DNA from: Lachnospiraceae bacterium
GTDB lineage: Bacteria; Bacillota_A; Clostridia; Lachnospirales; Lachnospiraceae
Direction: 5' to 3'
Length of the DNA: 5,682 nt
NCBI GenBank assembly: GCA_024683935.1
Contig: JAIKXV010000144.1
Coordinates: forward strand, 1 to 5,682
This document shows, piece by piece, positions 5,533 to 5,682 of this stretch. The notes below the pieces were generated by a model. That model made no database searches and was not told the DNA's origin. It saw only the letters and a list, made by a program, of their open reading frames with translations. Position 1 is the first letter of the stretch, and every line of letters starts with the position of its first letter. Made by a program: the position numbers and the translations under genes.

Positions 5533-5682
5533 GTGAAGGGCGGAAAACTTCTGAATTCCGGCGTTGCCATGGTTATGGCTGTAGCTGTCATCGCCGCGAA
5601 CATATGTCTTTTTAAGGTAGTAAAGGATTATTATCCTGTTTTCTGGATCAGCTTCGGCTTTTCCATGGTAGCCTGCGTTCTT
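5533..5682 (+). CDS. N-terminal part of an unidentified membrane protein (partial, runs off the window)
   Basis: The reading frame starts at GTG 5533, preceded by AAGGAGG (5521-5527) with a 5-nt spacer, and stays open to the window end, giving 50 residues. The N-terminus VKGGKLLNSG is followed by a hydrophobic helix (about 11-28, VAMVMAVAVIAANICLFK), a short charged or aromatic loop (KVVKDYYP) and a second hydrophobic segment from about 36 onward. The first segment could be a transmembrane helix or an uncleaved signal anchor. I do not recognise the family. The 14-nt gap from the SPFH gene and the lack of a terminator between them indicate co-transcription, so it may work with the SPFH protein at the membrane. 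Confidence 0.75.
   Translation, partial: MKGGKLLNSGVAMVMAVAVIAANICLFKVVKDYYPVFWISFGFSMVACVL

Overview
The window looks like chromosomal DNA of a low-to-medium GC Bacillota, most likely a Clostridia/Lachnospiraceae-type gut or rumen anaerobe. The grounds are strong AGGAGG-type ribosome binding sites, frequent ATA isoleucine codons, tight co-directional gene packing, a CUT2 sugar importer with two different permeases, and a YdjI-type SPFH protein carrying zinc ribbons. This placement is inferred from style and gene content; no marker gene is present. All recognised genes are on the + strand.

Layout. Positions 1-80 hold the last 25 codons of an unidentified upstream gene. A hairpin terminator (121-160) stands directly in front of the ribosome binding site of a three-gene ABC importer operon: a double-NBD ATPase (190-1698), permease 1 (1700-2701) and permease 2 (2701-3744). 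These genes are separated by 1 nt and then overlap by 1 nt (TAATG), so they are almost certainly co-transcribed and translationally coupled. No substrate-binding protein is visible; it may be encoded upstream of the window or elsewhere. The transport substrate cannot be read from the sequence. The two-permease layout and the ATPase motifs FPDLSVTENI and LPEDRQTQGL resemble the rhamnose/AI-2 branch of CUT2, which is only a hint. The operon ends with a folded 3' untranslated stretch (3779-3841) and a strong terminator (3844-3879).

The 328-nt gap after the operon (3745-4072) also carries a dyad (3889-3924) and a near-consensus extended -10 promoter (3968-3996). This promoter starts a second unit with a leader of about 130 nt that can form a 15-bp composite long-range helix (4005-4106). 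Then come an SPFH/Band-7 protein with three C-terminal zinc ribbons (4136-5518) and, 14 nt later, the start of a membrane protein (5533 to the window edge). By analogy with SPFH/YdjI proteins in phage-shock-like envelope-stress loci, this second unit may form a membrane-associated module. That role is inference.

The least explained parts are the structured leader of the SPFH gene, the SPFH-plus-three-ribbon protein with its unidentified membrane partner, and the terminator in front of the ABC operon.
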